Part shown: positions 45,617 to 59,200 of the stretch, piece by piece
Layout: each line of letters starts with the position of its first letter
Numbering within the stretch: the first letter of the stretch is position 1
Notes under the pieces: generated by a model
What the model was told of the DNA's origin: nothing
Databases searched by the model: none
The model's input: the letters and a program-made list of their open reading frames with translations, nothing else
From: Pararge aegeria
Taxonomy: Eukaryota > Arthropoda > Insecta > Lepidoptera > Nymphalidae
Reading direction: 5' to 3'
NCBI RefSeq assembly: GCF_905163445.1
Contig: NC_053184.1
Coordinates: forward strand, 5,084,001 to 5,148,000
DNA: 64,000 nucleotides
Made by a program: the position numbers and the translations under genes

Positions 45617-45911
45617 TTAAAAATAAATGCTAATTACTCGACTAAGAGAAGGCCAGTAGGTTGAATCTGTATCTGAGTTGACAAAAAATTTTGCCACTGT
45701 TGAAATTTGCCATCAAATATCGCCCAAACTTATTCATGACGTATTTGTATCTACCAATTGAATTAAAACGAACTCAGTTGGGAACATAGGTTGCAGAATG
45801 CAAAATATGGACTTAACGAATTATTTTGTTGCAACTATACACAGCGACTAGCTAAATTTGGTGTCAGCTAAGATCAGACCAATTAGTCGAGTAATTAGTA
45901 TTTATTTTTAA
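45617..45911. mobile_element. MITE with 29-bp terminal inverted repeats
   Basis: Left terminus 45617-45645 begins TTAAAAATAAATGCTAATTA and ends TCGACTAA. The right terminus 45883-45911 is its reverse complement with one mismatch. The 237-bp core has no coding capacity. A target duplication is not certain because the ends are AT-rich. Confidence 0.75.
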
Positions 45912-47295
45912 ATTATTTACCTAGGTATTTTGCTCTTCGGTTTTTCGCCGCAAAATACCTCTAGCAAAAGCAAGACTTCACCGGGTTCGATTCCCGGTGT
46001 TTCCTGAGACTAATTTGGCGCCTAGACTTCCTGCTTTCCTGTTTCTTTTTTTTTTACCTATCTACTAATAAGTTTATAAGCTACTGTTCTTTGTTCTAGA
46101 TTTAATATCTACTTAGCTAATTTTTTGTACCGATACCAGCAGCCAGTGAGCTTACAAAATAATTTAAAAATTGCCAACAGGTATTGATTATTTACATGTT
46201 TTTTTGCGAGGCCTTTATTTTTAAAGACAAACATTTTTGTTGCCAGGTAGATAACTATTAATCGAACTATCTAGTTGCTTATAAAAATCCTTCCATCGTA
46301 CCATCCTAAAATCAATGCTGCTAAATTTTAACGTCAATGTAATAAAAAAATGGATTAAGTTTTAGTAGTTCAGCACTAATGCCAATGTAGTTTAGATTCG
46401 AGATTAAATAGCTTTAGAATCATAGAACCTTTACACAATATTTCTGGCGCCATTTTATCCCGGTGGACTGCGGCTGGAGTCCGCGGAATAAACAGTAGGC
46501 TAATTAAAAAATTAATACATTACTTAAAAAATTAAATGAAAAAGAACTGGTTCAAACGCAATGCAAATTCGCAATCACTTGCATCGCGTTTGGGCCACTT
46601 CTCGCAGGAATTTATCAAAAAGCAATGCAGTCGCAGAATCGCTATTTGCCGATGCTAAATTTATCCTGTGTGTAACTGAGGTGTATAGTAAGCCCTCATA
46701 GGTAAAAGCAATTTTTTTTTAAGCATTTCTTGTTGGAGTTTATAGATATGTGGTTATCCTAGATTTCCGGTATGAGAGGACAAAGAGTATATAAACATTA
46801 CGCCACTGAGTTGAAACACAAAAGTAACAATACTATTTCTACTTGAAAATTAACAAAAATGTAAGTCTATTAAAATATTTATAACAGTATTTCTAATAAT
46901 AATGATAACAGAATAGTTTAAATACAATAATACACAAATACACGCCATCCAAATGGACAGCCAGGAGCTAGGCGTCCAAGACGCTTGAGCTATTTCCACT
47001 CTGGACTTTTGGCAAGGCCTCATCATCCTTTGATTCATCCTAAAATATAAGCCCCTGCCCAACACAAGGCCTGATTAAATTTTGTGGAAAAATATTAACA
47101 AAATATATGCAAAAGTATCCGAGCATCGTGCTTAGTTGTCATATTTTCACGTCAGTGTCAGTGAAGTGATCTGTCAAAAGTCGAAATTCAAATGTCAGAG
47201 AAAGCGAAAATCTTTTGTGCGGTGGGAGTACATTCAACATTTCTTGATTTTAATAATTAAATATTAATTTGATTCGGCCAAGTTGAAGGAGAAAA

Positions 47296-50200
47296 ATGGA
47301 CGACGATTTACCGACCGACTTTGAGGTCATCGTCGTAGGAACAGGTAAGGCATAAGTTTCTTTATTTAACACACCGGGCGTTATGGCGATAGGTAGCCTA
47401 CTTAGGTATCGATCTTGCTTTTTTCATTCACTTGGTCATGCTGTACTGCAAGCCACTTTTTTTACCTATCAAGTGAAATCTTATTACATTTAACAGACAA
47501 ACGTTTGAATATTGCAGATAAATGTAATATCAGCAGAGTTGATCCGTTTTCGTGAAGGTTGTCGGCACAATTTCAGTCGCTTACTCATATATTAAATATT
47601 TGCAGTTAGATTGAATTCATTGTCTGTCTAATTTGCACACGTAATGGGCCCGAAAGTTTTTGTACTGCTGTTTCACAGGATGATTTTTAAAATGTTGCTG
47701 TAATATATTTTGTAGATGAGAAATGCTACTTATAACTTAATTTACTGCTTATAAATTTGATAGTTACTGCAGATAACTAAACAAAATTGTGAAACTTAAC
47801 ATGAATCATAATAATATGTGCTGTTAATGAGTTCTAAAAAAGGTAAAAACTCATTCTTTCCAACACTTATTCAGATTATGAGGATAGATATCTCCATTAT
47901 TTATATGATGTAGTGTACAAATTAAAAAAAATTAAATAAAAAGAGAAAATCAGTATAAATGTAGTTTTTATTCCCTTAAGAATCATCAACCTTAAACTAT
48001 TTACTAATCTAGAGTAAGAGTACACTATCCTTGTGTGTCAGACTTCTGCGTTACTTTTGTGGGGACAAGTTTTGGTCAACCCTGGTATGCACATCTAACT
48101 TTTCTAAGTTATGTGGGCTTTAAGAATTAAGTATCACTTGCTTTAACATCATCAAATTCAAATTCAAAATTCATTTATTTCAAGTAGGCCTAATATAAGC
48201 ACTTTTGAAACGTCAAGTCTGTCTGTTTGTAGTGATTCTACCACCGGTTCGGAAGGCAGATTCTACCGAGAAGAAGCCGGCAAGAAACTCAGCAGTTGCT
48301 CTTTTCCAACATCAACAATTTACATTTTGCATTTTAACATTCATTTTTCTATCTTGTGAGAGCTGAAAGCGGAGCCGGATGCTTCCAAGCAACCTTGTCA
48401 TTAAAAAATTCATCAATTGTATAGTAACCTCGCTGTAATAAATGTGTTTTAACAAATTCTTTAAACTTGTGCATTGGCAGGTCCAAAATCACCTTAGGAA
48501 TCATATTATAAAAGCGTATACTAAATCCCACAAACGATCATCATCAGCACACATGCCTGAGAATTTACCACAATGTTCTTGAAGATGTGTGAAGTCGACC
48601 AATTTACACTTGGCCTGTGTGGTTGACTAATGCCTAAACCATTCCAATTGTAAGAGAAGACTCGTGCCCTGTATTGGGCCAGTAATGGGTTGATGACAAT
48701 GAGAGTGAGAGTTCCCAATAAGTTGCCAATATTTTATCTTTATACCAAATGTATAATCTGACCGGTATAGTTGTATCATTATCATCCTGAGTCTTCTAAA
48801 CACAGCGTAACGGCAGAATATTAATGGTTTTTGTTTTATGTGTCACACTTTGACTATCCAATGTCAGAATGAGGAAATACTTAGTAACTATTCTAACCTT
48901 AAAAAGGCTTAAAATGCCCTCTTGAGGCATTGGGATGAATGCAAAATACCTTACAACTTTACAATAAGCAACTTTAATAACATGAAATCACAAAACCCAA
49001 TTAATTTTTCTGTAAAACTAAATAAATAAATGAACTATTAATTCACCGTACAAACCAATAAACATAGACTTGTATATTCAAACTGTCTGTAATATTAGTT
49101 TGGTGTTAATTGAAATGCTTGACTTAACCTGTTTAATGCAAAGCCATATAGGTGACCTTTCGGATCATCTTGAAAAAAAATAGGTTGTGATGAGCAAATG
49201 AAATAAAAGCCCATGGTATGGTTGCTTTATTTTTTTTTAAGTTTCTGGGACACATTTAGATTTTTATTCCATTAATGAATTCTATTAATTGAAGGTACTT
49301 TTTTCATATTTAAACTTTAAATCAATAAAAAAGTAAAAATACTAAAATTCGCAATTATACAATATATACCAGACTTTCCCAATCCCCGGAAATTCTTTGC
49401 ACGGCCCCGCGCTGCGCACTTGACGCTCCAAACGCTCTGACCTGTGGGATATATTTTACAGTCTTATGTTTTTTTGTAGGACAATAATTTTCATTAAACT
49501 TGAATACTTGAGTTTTACATTGATTTTTTTTCCTCATAGGTTTGGTTGAGTCTATAGTGGCTGCAGCATGCAGTCGAATACGCAAAAAGGTTCTACACCT
49601 GGACTCCAGAGATCACTACGGAGGCTTGTGGGCTTCTCACAATTTTGATGGCCTCCAAAAATTCATTAAAGAGGTCACCACAGATCCGAGTAGACAACTT
49701 CAAGTTTACAATGTAATCGAAAAGTGGTATATACCCAAGTATGTATTTTTTTACATTATTAAATATGCTTATCCCTACTAATATTATCAAATCTAACTGA
49801 AAGATTGAAGTTGAATGTGTGGGTTTATAACAGCTGTTTTAGTATGACATAATTGCAGATCTCAGTTTCAGCATCAATAGACAGATGAACTGTAGGTAAA
49901 TTGGCAAAGCCCTCAGGTTGTGATAGCCAGATATCCTTGACTCTTAACTTCATATTCCTCTTTATTTTAGAAATTTAACATATTAAAGTATTATTTTTCG
50001 GTGTTCAGAGAATCATCACAAGAAGAGAAACCAGAGGGAGACGATGGTAAGACTGCAGAAGATGGTAAAGATGTGGGTAAGAAGGTGTGGAGTCAGGCTG
50101 ACTTTGCCACTGAATACAGGAAGTTTAATATTGATATGACACCAAAGGTAAGATTTAGTAGCTTTGAGTATTATTTTAACTGTATTAAAATAAAAACCGT

Positions 50201-53200
50201 TTAATGTGAATTCCTTGTATGCGCGTTGCATGGGTTGATTGACCGCTAGAGTTCAAATTCAGTAATTCAGTGGGGAGCAAGCAGTATGTTCTTCCTATGT
50301 TTCTGTGAAAGTAATTGGCTAAAGAGGCTTTATATAGCGGTCCCAAATCATTTGACTCGAATATAACCTAATATCTATTAAAACACATAAACCAGTAATA
50401 AGTCGTCTAGTTGAGGTTTTTAGTAATTAAATTATCACTTGCTTCAATGGTGAAGGAAAACACCGTGAGGAAACCTGCATGCCTGAGAGTCCTACATAAT
50501 ATTCTCAAAGGTGTGCTAAGTCCACCAATCCGCCCTTGGGGGTTGTGGACTGTAGCATTAAATCCTTTTCATTGTGCGAGGAGATCTGTGTTTCTGTAGT
50601 GGGTCTGTAACAGGTTGATGTGATAAAGTCGTCTAGAATTTATTGTGCTTGTACCTACCGTCATGTGCCATATTGAACGTAAATCTTATGTTCTCAAATA
50701 TGCAAAAATATTGTAGCCACTCACATAATAGTGTATTGTAAATAGGGGCAATATTTTATGCGTCGTGTGCTGGAATCACTGAAAATCGAATTATGGTCCA
50801 TGATGGACACTTTTACGACGTTACCTATAACAAATTGCCCTAATATAATATCTTCAAATAATGTTTATATGCCTTAGTATATAAACTATAAAATACATTT
50901 ATATGCATTAATGATGTATGTAATAAACTTTTTATTTGGTTTTTTTGTAACAACCTGTTAATAATGTTTAGAGAACCATCACATTCTTTAATTAACGACT
51001 TCTATTATATACTATCATAAAGCGGAGTTTAAATGTAGCGCTCAATTTAATATTAGTGTATGATGAATGATGATTAAAAAATTGTTAGATATTAGGTTTT
51101 TATGACAAGAAATTCTCAGTCAGAAGTGCTTGCTAGCCATCAGTGGCGTGCACCGGGTTTTCGGGTATGCATAATGAATGAAGATGGCATAACATTGAAA
51201 AATCCTTCGCCTTTATGAGTTATACCTACAGAAAATTTAAGGTATGCAGTGCTTTTGTGCATGTATAAAGTGCTAACCTCACTTCTAGCCATTGTTCAAT
51301 GTCAGCTACTTCGTGTTTTTTTAGATTTTTTAGAATTCCGCATGAACTGTTCGATATCCTGGGATAAAAAGTGTCCTCTAAAGTCTCCCAAATGGTAGCC
51401 TTATGCAATTTTGCTAGGATCAGTTCAGCTATGAAACTTTGCATAGGCTATATTTTTAAGTAGGTACCTAAGGTCCATTACTCTAGGGTATTACTCGGAT
51501 ATTAAGTATCCAAGTCAAAGTCCGCTCCAGAAGGCGGACGGTTATGTATTCAGTATATCGGGAAACATAGTATTCAAGCTTGATTTATACAAGAAAATAT
51601 TGACTGGTTTAACATTTATTTCAGAAATCGTTTTTTTGGTGTTTATTATGTATTTTGGTAAAGTTGGTATGTATATTTGAAACGAGCTTCATAAATGGAC
51701 AGTGGCATTCTTATTTGTCAGTTGCTGTTCTCGCGGGGGCCACTAGTCGAGCTCTTGATCTCATCCAACATCGCTCGTTACGCGGAGTTCCGTTGTGTGA
51801 CGCGCGTGCTCACGTGGCTGAGTGACAAGCTTACGCCCGTGCCGTGCTCGCGAGCTGATGTGTTCGCGACTGAGGCTGTCAGCATCGTCGAGAAACGAAT
51901 GCTTATGAAAATGCTGACGTCCATCGTTGGTTACAATGAAGAAGAAATGAATAACGAATTTAAGGGTGAGTTTGTTGAAAAAAAGATGTAAACCTACTCT
52001 ATTCCTGTAAACGGTCACGCTTATATTGTACCACTGTGAGCCACTAAAACAGCACTCTTATTTGGCAGTCTGGTAATTTCCGTGGAAACTAGCTACGACA
52101 CTGGGTAAAGCCATCGGCCATGTTTAAAGTTTAAACTCTTTTAATATTACTTATAGAAGATACATAGGTTTATTTATATTTCTATCAACCTATTTCGTGC
52201 AAACGTGACTTGGCCACTACTATCTAACCTAAAATTCCTTGAATTATGTTTTTAAATATTTTAGGAGACCGTGATTAATAACTTAACACATAAAAACATA
52301 CGTGTATTCTGTTTTTTAGCGTAGTAAACTTTATATTTTGTGATTGTAATCATACGAAATCATCACTCGGTAGCGAAAGGTGACAGTTGTTTTGATATCA
52401 AAAGGAAAGTCATCATTCCCAAACAATGTAAAGTATAGAGATGCAGTCGGTTGTTAAAAATATGCCGAAACGAAAACAATATGTCTGTTTTGAATTACCC
52501 CACATAACGTAGCATAAGGGCAAGAAGACGGCACTTTATGCCAATAAAAGAATGTCGCAACCTTACTTATCGTTTCCCACAGATTGGACGGACAAAACCT
52601 TCCAAGAATACTTGACGCACAAAGGCCTTACTCCGAACCTGATTCACTACGTGCTATACGCTATCGCCGGAGGAACCAATAGCATGCCTTGTTTGGAGGG
52701 CGTGCGTGAATGCAAGAAGTTCCTCATGAGCCTCGGTCGTTATGGGAATACGCCTTTCTTGTGGTCCATGTACGGAAGCGGGGAGCTTCCACAGTGCTTC
52801 TGTCGGTGAGTTAATATCATTAAGGCTGCGTTTACCTCGCATTTTGTGTCGTCGTGTTCCTTCCTTTTTCTCTCCGTCTTCCGTCTCCGTCTAAACTTTA
52901 TATAAATTATTTAAGTTGTTCTGCAAGTGAATAAAAAAAAGAATTAAATGTTATTGTTGACTGACTAAATGGTAAAACCTAATAACATTTTCTCGAGATA
53001 TCTCGTAAATTCACCTCCTAGAAATCAAATGGAACTGCAAAAATTGCTTATTGCAACGTCGCGTATTGAAATTGAACTTTTTGATTGTTTTTTTTGACCC
53101 ATTAAAAACAATACTAAATCTGGAAAATCTCATCAAAACTACGAGACAGTTACTACTAATTCTTCAGCCTCTTAGTATAAGTAGGCATATATTACAAAAT

Positions 53201-56200
53201 TAATGGGATGCTGGCGGTAGTATATTAAAAGTTGATAAGCGTACCCGTTTACATACCTCGCTACGCATCGTAGCACATCGCTGGTAGAAAGGCAGCCTAA
53301 TAGGCATTTATTAACAACCGACGCAAAAAGTTAGATAGATAGATAGATAGATAGATAAATTCTTTATTGCACACAATTAAGGGATAAATCACTATCACTT
53401 CATCATATCTGCACATAGCTCTTTTGAAGGGAGTTCCAAATTCCTCGTTTTTGAGCCGCTTATGTTGTACCGTTGTGCCCCGCCCATTGCCACTTCAGCT
53501 TCGTGACTCATTTCTGATTTGATCACGTAGAGATACTCCGAGCATAACTGTCACCATCGCCCGCTGAGTGACTCTGAGCCTTCTTATGAGGGCCATAGTT
53601 AGCGAGGTAGTTAGATCATCAATGGAATTAAAAGAAGAAGAAGAAAAAGTCTTTATTGCACATACAAATATAAAACAAGGTTAACAAAAAATAAAATAAA
53701 AACGATTATATACATATGCACAAAGGCGGTCTTATCGCTTGAAGCGATCTCCTCCAGACAACCTTTGATTAGAGAAAACGGGATTTTGGAATTAGCATCG
53801 TATCACTTACGTACCTACTTACTACGTCTGATCCCGCAGTGTGCATTTTCACGTATATTATGTATGTTTTTTGCCCCGGGCATTACCACTTCGGCTTTCT
53901 GTTTCGTTGTGCTGTGTCAGTGATTGTATTTCTATGGTACTCCTCTTTTCTTGATCACATCGAGTCAGAGGTAATACAAGCGTAGCTATCTCCATCGCCC
54001 ACTAAATTCCTCGGAGCTTTCTTTCAGGCCCATAATAAACGACCGCGTTTCAGCGATGTAAGTTTTCCTCGTGGGTTATTAAAATAATTTATTTTCTTCT
54101 CGTAAATGTCATTAATTCCGCAAAATAACCATGAAAGTGTTGCGAGAAGTTTACTGACCCAGATGTGCACCGTTCAGGCGCCCTCGAAAATAAGTCCGCG
54201 GCTTTCTAGCATTGCACGATGCATGACAGTTTATTGCGAAACGAACGGAATTTTATTTAATTTGTTTAATATTATTTGTTTTACTAAATTAAATAAAGCA
54301 ACAGCGTATGTTTATTTGCTTACTGTTAAGTAGTGATAGCCTAGTGGTTAGAGCTTCGGCGTCCCTTGCGGGGTGGCTGAGTTTAATCCCCTGCACGCTA
54401 CTCTTAACTTTACGGAGTAATGTGCGTTTTTAATTTTAGGACTTAAAACTATCACTTTCTTTAACGGCCTTTACCGTTCATCTCAAACATCTTGAGAGAA
54501 CGTTCATTCCTGAGAGTTCTTCATAACATTCTCAAAGGTGGACCAATCCGCCGTTGGGCAGCGTGGTGGACTAACCCATCCTCATTCTCAGGGAAGACCC
54601 GTGCCTTGTAATGAGCCGGTAATGAGTAGATAATTATGATGAAAGTAGAATAACCTATTATTTTTATGAAGCATGTAATTAGATACATTAATTTAAGCAA
54701 TTAAAATATTAAAATACTAGCTTATGCCCGCGACTACGTCTGCGCTTGATTTTGTTTGTTGATGTGGCATTCAATTGACATTCAAGTATTTAGTATCGCT
54801 AAGCGTTAAATGAGGGGTTCGCTGCTGTCCGCTGAGGAGTTCTGTCCTCTATCTCCAACTACATTCATCGGATCTGCACAAAGTTTCGGCAATATTAAAC
54901 ACATATTATAGCCTCTATAGTACAAAAATAATTATTTAAATCGGTTATAATTTGTCGGAGTTATGGTGTAAAATCGTCGAAACACTTTCATCCCCTCTCC
55001 CAAAGGAACCGTCGGGCTTAATGTCGGGATAAAATGTATCCTATATTACTTGTAACACTTCCAAGAATATGTGTACAAAGTTTCATGAGGATCGGTTAAG
55101 TAGTTTTTCGTGAAAGCGTAACAAACAAACTTACATTGACATTTATAATATTAGTAGGGATAAACTTACATCATTAAATTTTTAATTTAAGTCCCATAAT
55201 ATATTAAATCATTTATTTCTCTCCGTATTCATTCTCTTCTATTCTCTTCTCGAGCGGGTGAAGATCATTATCTACACCCATGTACACCCAACAATAGAAT
55301 ATCATCATAGTAAATAAAAGCTGTATTTGACAGTTTGACAGTTCAAAAATAGGAGTGCTCCGATCGTCACCAAACTTTACAGGATTACTCGCAAGGTCAA
55401 TCCGGAGATTTCCTGAAAGTTTCATTGAAATCGGTCCGGGTCTAAGAAGAGCCGAACACAAACTTAGCTGGGATTTTTTTTTGTTATTACCATCTCACAG
55501 TTTAATTAATGTTTAGCTATGAAATTCTATCCAAGGTTTTGTTATCATACATGTAATCCTTAATATTATAATAGGATTTTTCTATAAGCTTTACGTTTTA
55601 TATACGCTTTACGCTTTGAGAGACATCTCAAGGATTTCATCTGGTAATTTGTTATAAAATAATATACAATTACCCTTAAATTATAGTTAACTTTATGCAG
55701 CCTAGTAAACAGCACCGACGAAAGAGGAATTGGCTTTTTCTTCCCTTTACTTAGCATCCGCTTTCAGTCTGTCCGCTCGTTCCTGCGTCCGTCTGTCAGT
55801 TTGTGTATCTGCAGCGCTTATGTAATATAGTAGACATGTAAGTATGAACCTTCATAGGTAGAGAGCTGAAATACACCGAACGTGTATTTCTTTTGTAGCT
55901 GTAACAAAAAAAAAAAAAGTTGAGATGAGAAGGATTTTTTATTCTACTACAATGTAGCCGTTGATTGCAATCAAGCCTGGTGGTAGTGATGCACTCTAAG
56001 ATGGCAGCGAGCCATATCCCCAAAAGGTTTCTGCGTGGCAACGTACCGGAACGCCAAATCGCCTGGTGTCTTGGGTGGTAATAAGCCATGGCCGAACCCT
56101 TGGAAAAAATTATAATGGCTTTTCATTATTTTTATTAACACTGCATTATTTACTAATTGAAGATGGGTAGTTTAATGCAATTTTTGCTAATTGTCCAATT

Positions 56201-59200
56201 TAATATTTTATACTTAGTTTTGTAGACTAATAAACAGACCGTGACTTTACGTGACTCGTTACAGTCGTTTGTAATATTGTTGCATTTTGTACGTAATATC
56301 TCCTCCAACCCACATTGGTACAGCGTGGTGGGGATATGCTCTGCATGCCTCACTAAGTACTATGACGAAGCAATGTACCCAGAAGCAAAGTAGGATGTTC
56401 ATGGAATGATTTTTTTTATTCGCCTGCTTATAGCCCTTGACGGCAATGTCACTGTCACCTGAGTGCCTGGTATAAGTTTTTCTACCTTCGTCTAGTCATT
56501 GGAGCGCGTGAAAGTAAGATTCGTATAGAATCGAAAAAAGCGCCATCTAGTTACTATGTATGTAATTGACGGCCGACTGGCGCAGTTTGCAGCGACCCTG
56601 CTTTCTGAGTCCAAGGCCGTGGGTTCGCTTCACACTACTGGATAATGTTTGTGTGATTAGCATGAATGTTTTCTGGGTCATCAGTGTCTGTATAGTATTT
56701 ATGTATATTATTTATAAAAATATTCATGACTAAGATGACTGCATCTTAGTACCCATAACACAAGCTACGCTTAAATTGGGGCTAGATGGTGATGTGTGTA
56801 TTGTCGTTGTATATTTATTTATTTATTTATTTAATTGTTAAGTGCAAGCAAACGTTAGGGCATCTACACAGTATATTCTTTTTTCAATACAAGTTAGCCC
56901 TTGACTGCAATCTCACCTGATGGTAAGTGATGATGAAGGTTGTAACTAGCGGTGGTACACGATTTCTGTATTTTCTTAATTCTGTGCTCGTCCACCTTCC
57001 AACAGCCAGGCAACAGTGAATAGGAGAAGTTCACCCCCGTTTATGAATACACGTTTATTATTTGGAGATTATCTCCACCAGTGCGCCAATGCTCGGAGCG
57101 TTGATAAAACTGATGGAGAAGAGACAATATTGTCCATTTCCCTTGGAGAAAAAAAGACTCCTGCCCACTATCTGTTTCAAGAAAAGTTGTGCTTGTTAAA
57201 TTTCTTCCCCTTTTTTAATTTTCTTTCCAAATAGAATAAATATAAAGTCGTTTTCATATTTAATGTATGCTTTTCTTTTTGAGTTCAAAAAGTTAAACAT
57301 AATGATTATCTTCTTTAAAGATTGTGCGCCGTATTTGGCGGCGTGTACTGCCTCAACCGGCCCATAGACACCGTAGAGAACAAGACCGTCGACGACAAGA
57401 GAGTTGTGGTCATCGAGAGCAAGTCCAAAACTCTCACCTGCGACCACTTGGTGCTCGGAATCAACGAGGCTCCCAAAGACCTTCTGTCCCAAGAACCAGC
57501 CGAGAGTTCGGATATATCGAGGGCGATATTCATATCCAATGGGACGATTATGGCGAGTGAGAAAGAACCGCTGTCTTTGCTAAGGTTCCCGCCACTAACT
57601 GAGGACAACAATGCTGTGACCGTATTGGAAGTCGGACCCGCCAATGGAGCGTGCCCGAAGGGACTGTGTGAGTATCTTCGTACTTTTTTGAAATAGATTT
57701 TTCGGACAGTAACTTTTGTCTGCTATTATAAACAACATATTGGTGACCACAAAAAGAAACTTTATAATGAACTATATAACTCTTAACCCTAGAAATTTTG
57801 TGCACGCGTCAATTTATCGCCGCGAACGTGACTCTGAGCACACCAATTTTTATTTGATTCTAGATATACATTTGTAACAGTATGTTAATTTTTAAACGAC
57901 ATTGCCTATTACGCTCTCAAACAACTAGTGTACGCCTTTGTGAAAAATGTATGACTCCTAACGTTTAGTTTTTCCAATCCGAATTATTAGTGGTAGGGCT
58001 GCTGGGAGCCGTCGTACGGTGATAAGTGTTTCCTATACTTAGTGCTGACGCGCATTTCTAGTGTTGCTAATAAGATTTCTATGACTACGACACATTACGC
58101 TAACCCAAGTTATTTCTTCATTTTCGATTAACGTTCTTTCTGTTTTTTGTTTTTTCTCGGCTCCTCAGGTCGAAGCGCGTTCTTAATAACTCTAAACCGA
58201 TCTCAACAATTAAAGCTTTTTAATGCAAATAGATATCTTAAGTCAAACTGGTAGTTCCAGATATAAGCGCGTTGAAAAAAAATACAAACAAACTCTACTT
58301 CAGCTTTATTATGAGTATAATTATAAATAGACTAGCTGATAACCACGACTTCGTTCGCGTGGATTAAGGTTTTTATACCCGCGGGAACTCTCTTATTTAC
58401 CGGAATAAAAGGTAGCCTATGTTCTTTTACATGTCAAAGGCTACATGCATTTATGCCAAATTTCATCTAAATCCGTTACGCCGTTTTTGCCTGATTGAGT
58501 AACAAACATCCACATTCTCACATTTATATCGAAACGCTAATTTAATTAATACTAAAAAGCCTAAGGACGATATTTATTTGCAGCAAATTTTAATTAAGAT
58601 TAGAGAATCAAAACACAACCAAAAAACCAAAATATTTAATATTTGAGACGAATGGTGGACTTTGTACCAAACTGCATTTGTACTCATACAAAATCTCCAC
58701 CTCATTTTAGATTTCCTTTAGTTTTCAATCTCTTATTAATGTCCTGAAGATCCATCCTGAAGGTCCTAACTAAGTAAATAAATAAAAACGTAGGTAGTTA
58801 TAAAAATTTTTGCTTAAAATAAATAATTGCGAAAAGCAAATTCCAATCTTGTTTATTTAATAGCTCATCTGTTATATTTGGGGAAGTATCAATCATTCCT
58901 GAAACAAATATTTATTGGAAGCTATAAAATCTTTAAAGGAGGTTTTTGATTAAATTAATAAACTAAAATCGTAAAGATATTTTAAATTTAACTACACACC
59001 TTACTGCTCTGACATATTGGAAATTTGGGGAATGAAAAATCTATCGTTAAATAAAAGCATATTCAAGTTGCTTTGCTCGGCTCGGCTCGACTGGTCATCA
59101 TCAATATAACAGACTGCTGCTGGGCGGAATGTCTCTCTCATCGTGGACCTGCATGCTTGCCTATGTGTGTGCGTGCGTGCGTGCGTGCATGCGTGCGTGC

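Larger units (their letters stand above)
52806..57320. other. REP intron 5 (4.5 kb), repeat filled
   Basis: In order: a TAGA microsatellite (53334-53357), RTE-like LINE debris, SINE-2, a complete Helitron, a truncated Helitron relative, a reverse LINE tail, SINE-1 and SINE-3 copies and a family-F repeat. No exon of another gene was seen. Confidence 0.7.

Noticed and set aside
46850..47065. 71-codon minus-strand frame just upstream of REP
   Set aside because: No family match, no splice context and no codon pattern; possibly TE debris.
53334..53357. Short tandem repeats as a possible CRISPR or satellite array
   Set aside because: It is a simple TAGA microsatellite; no spaced repeats of CRISPR type exist in the window.
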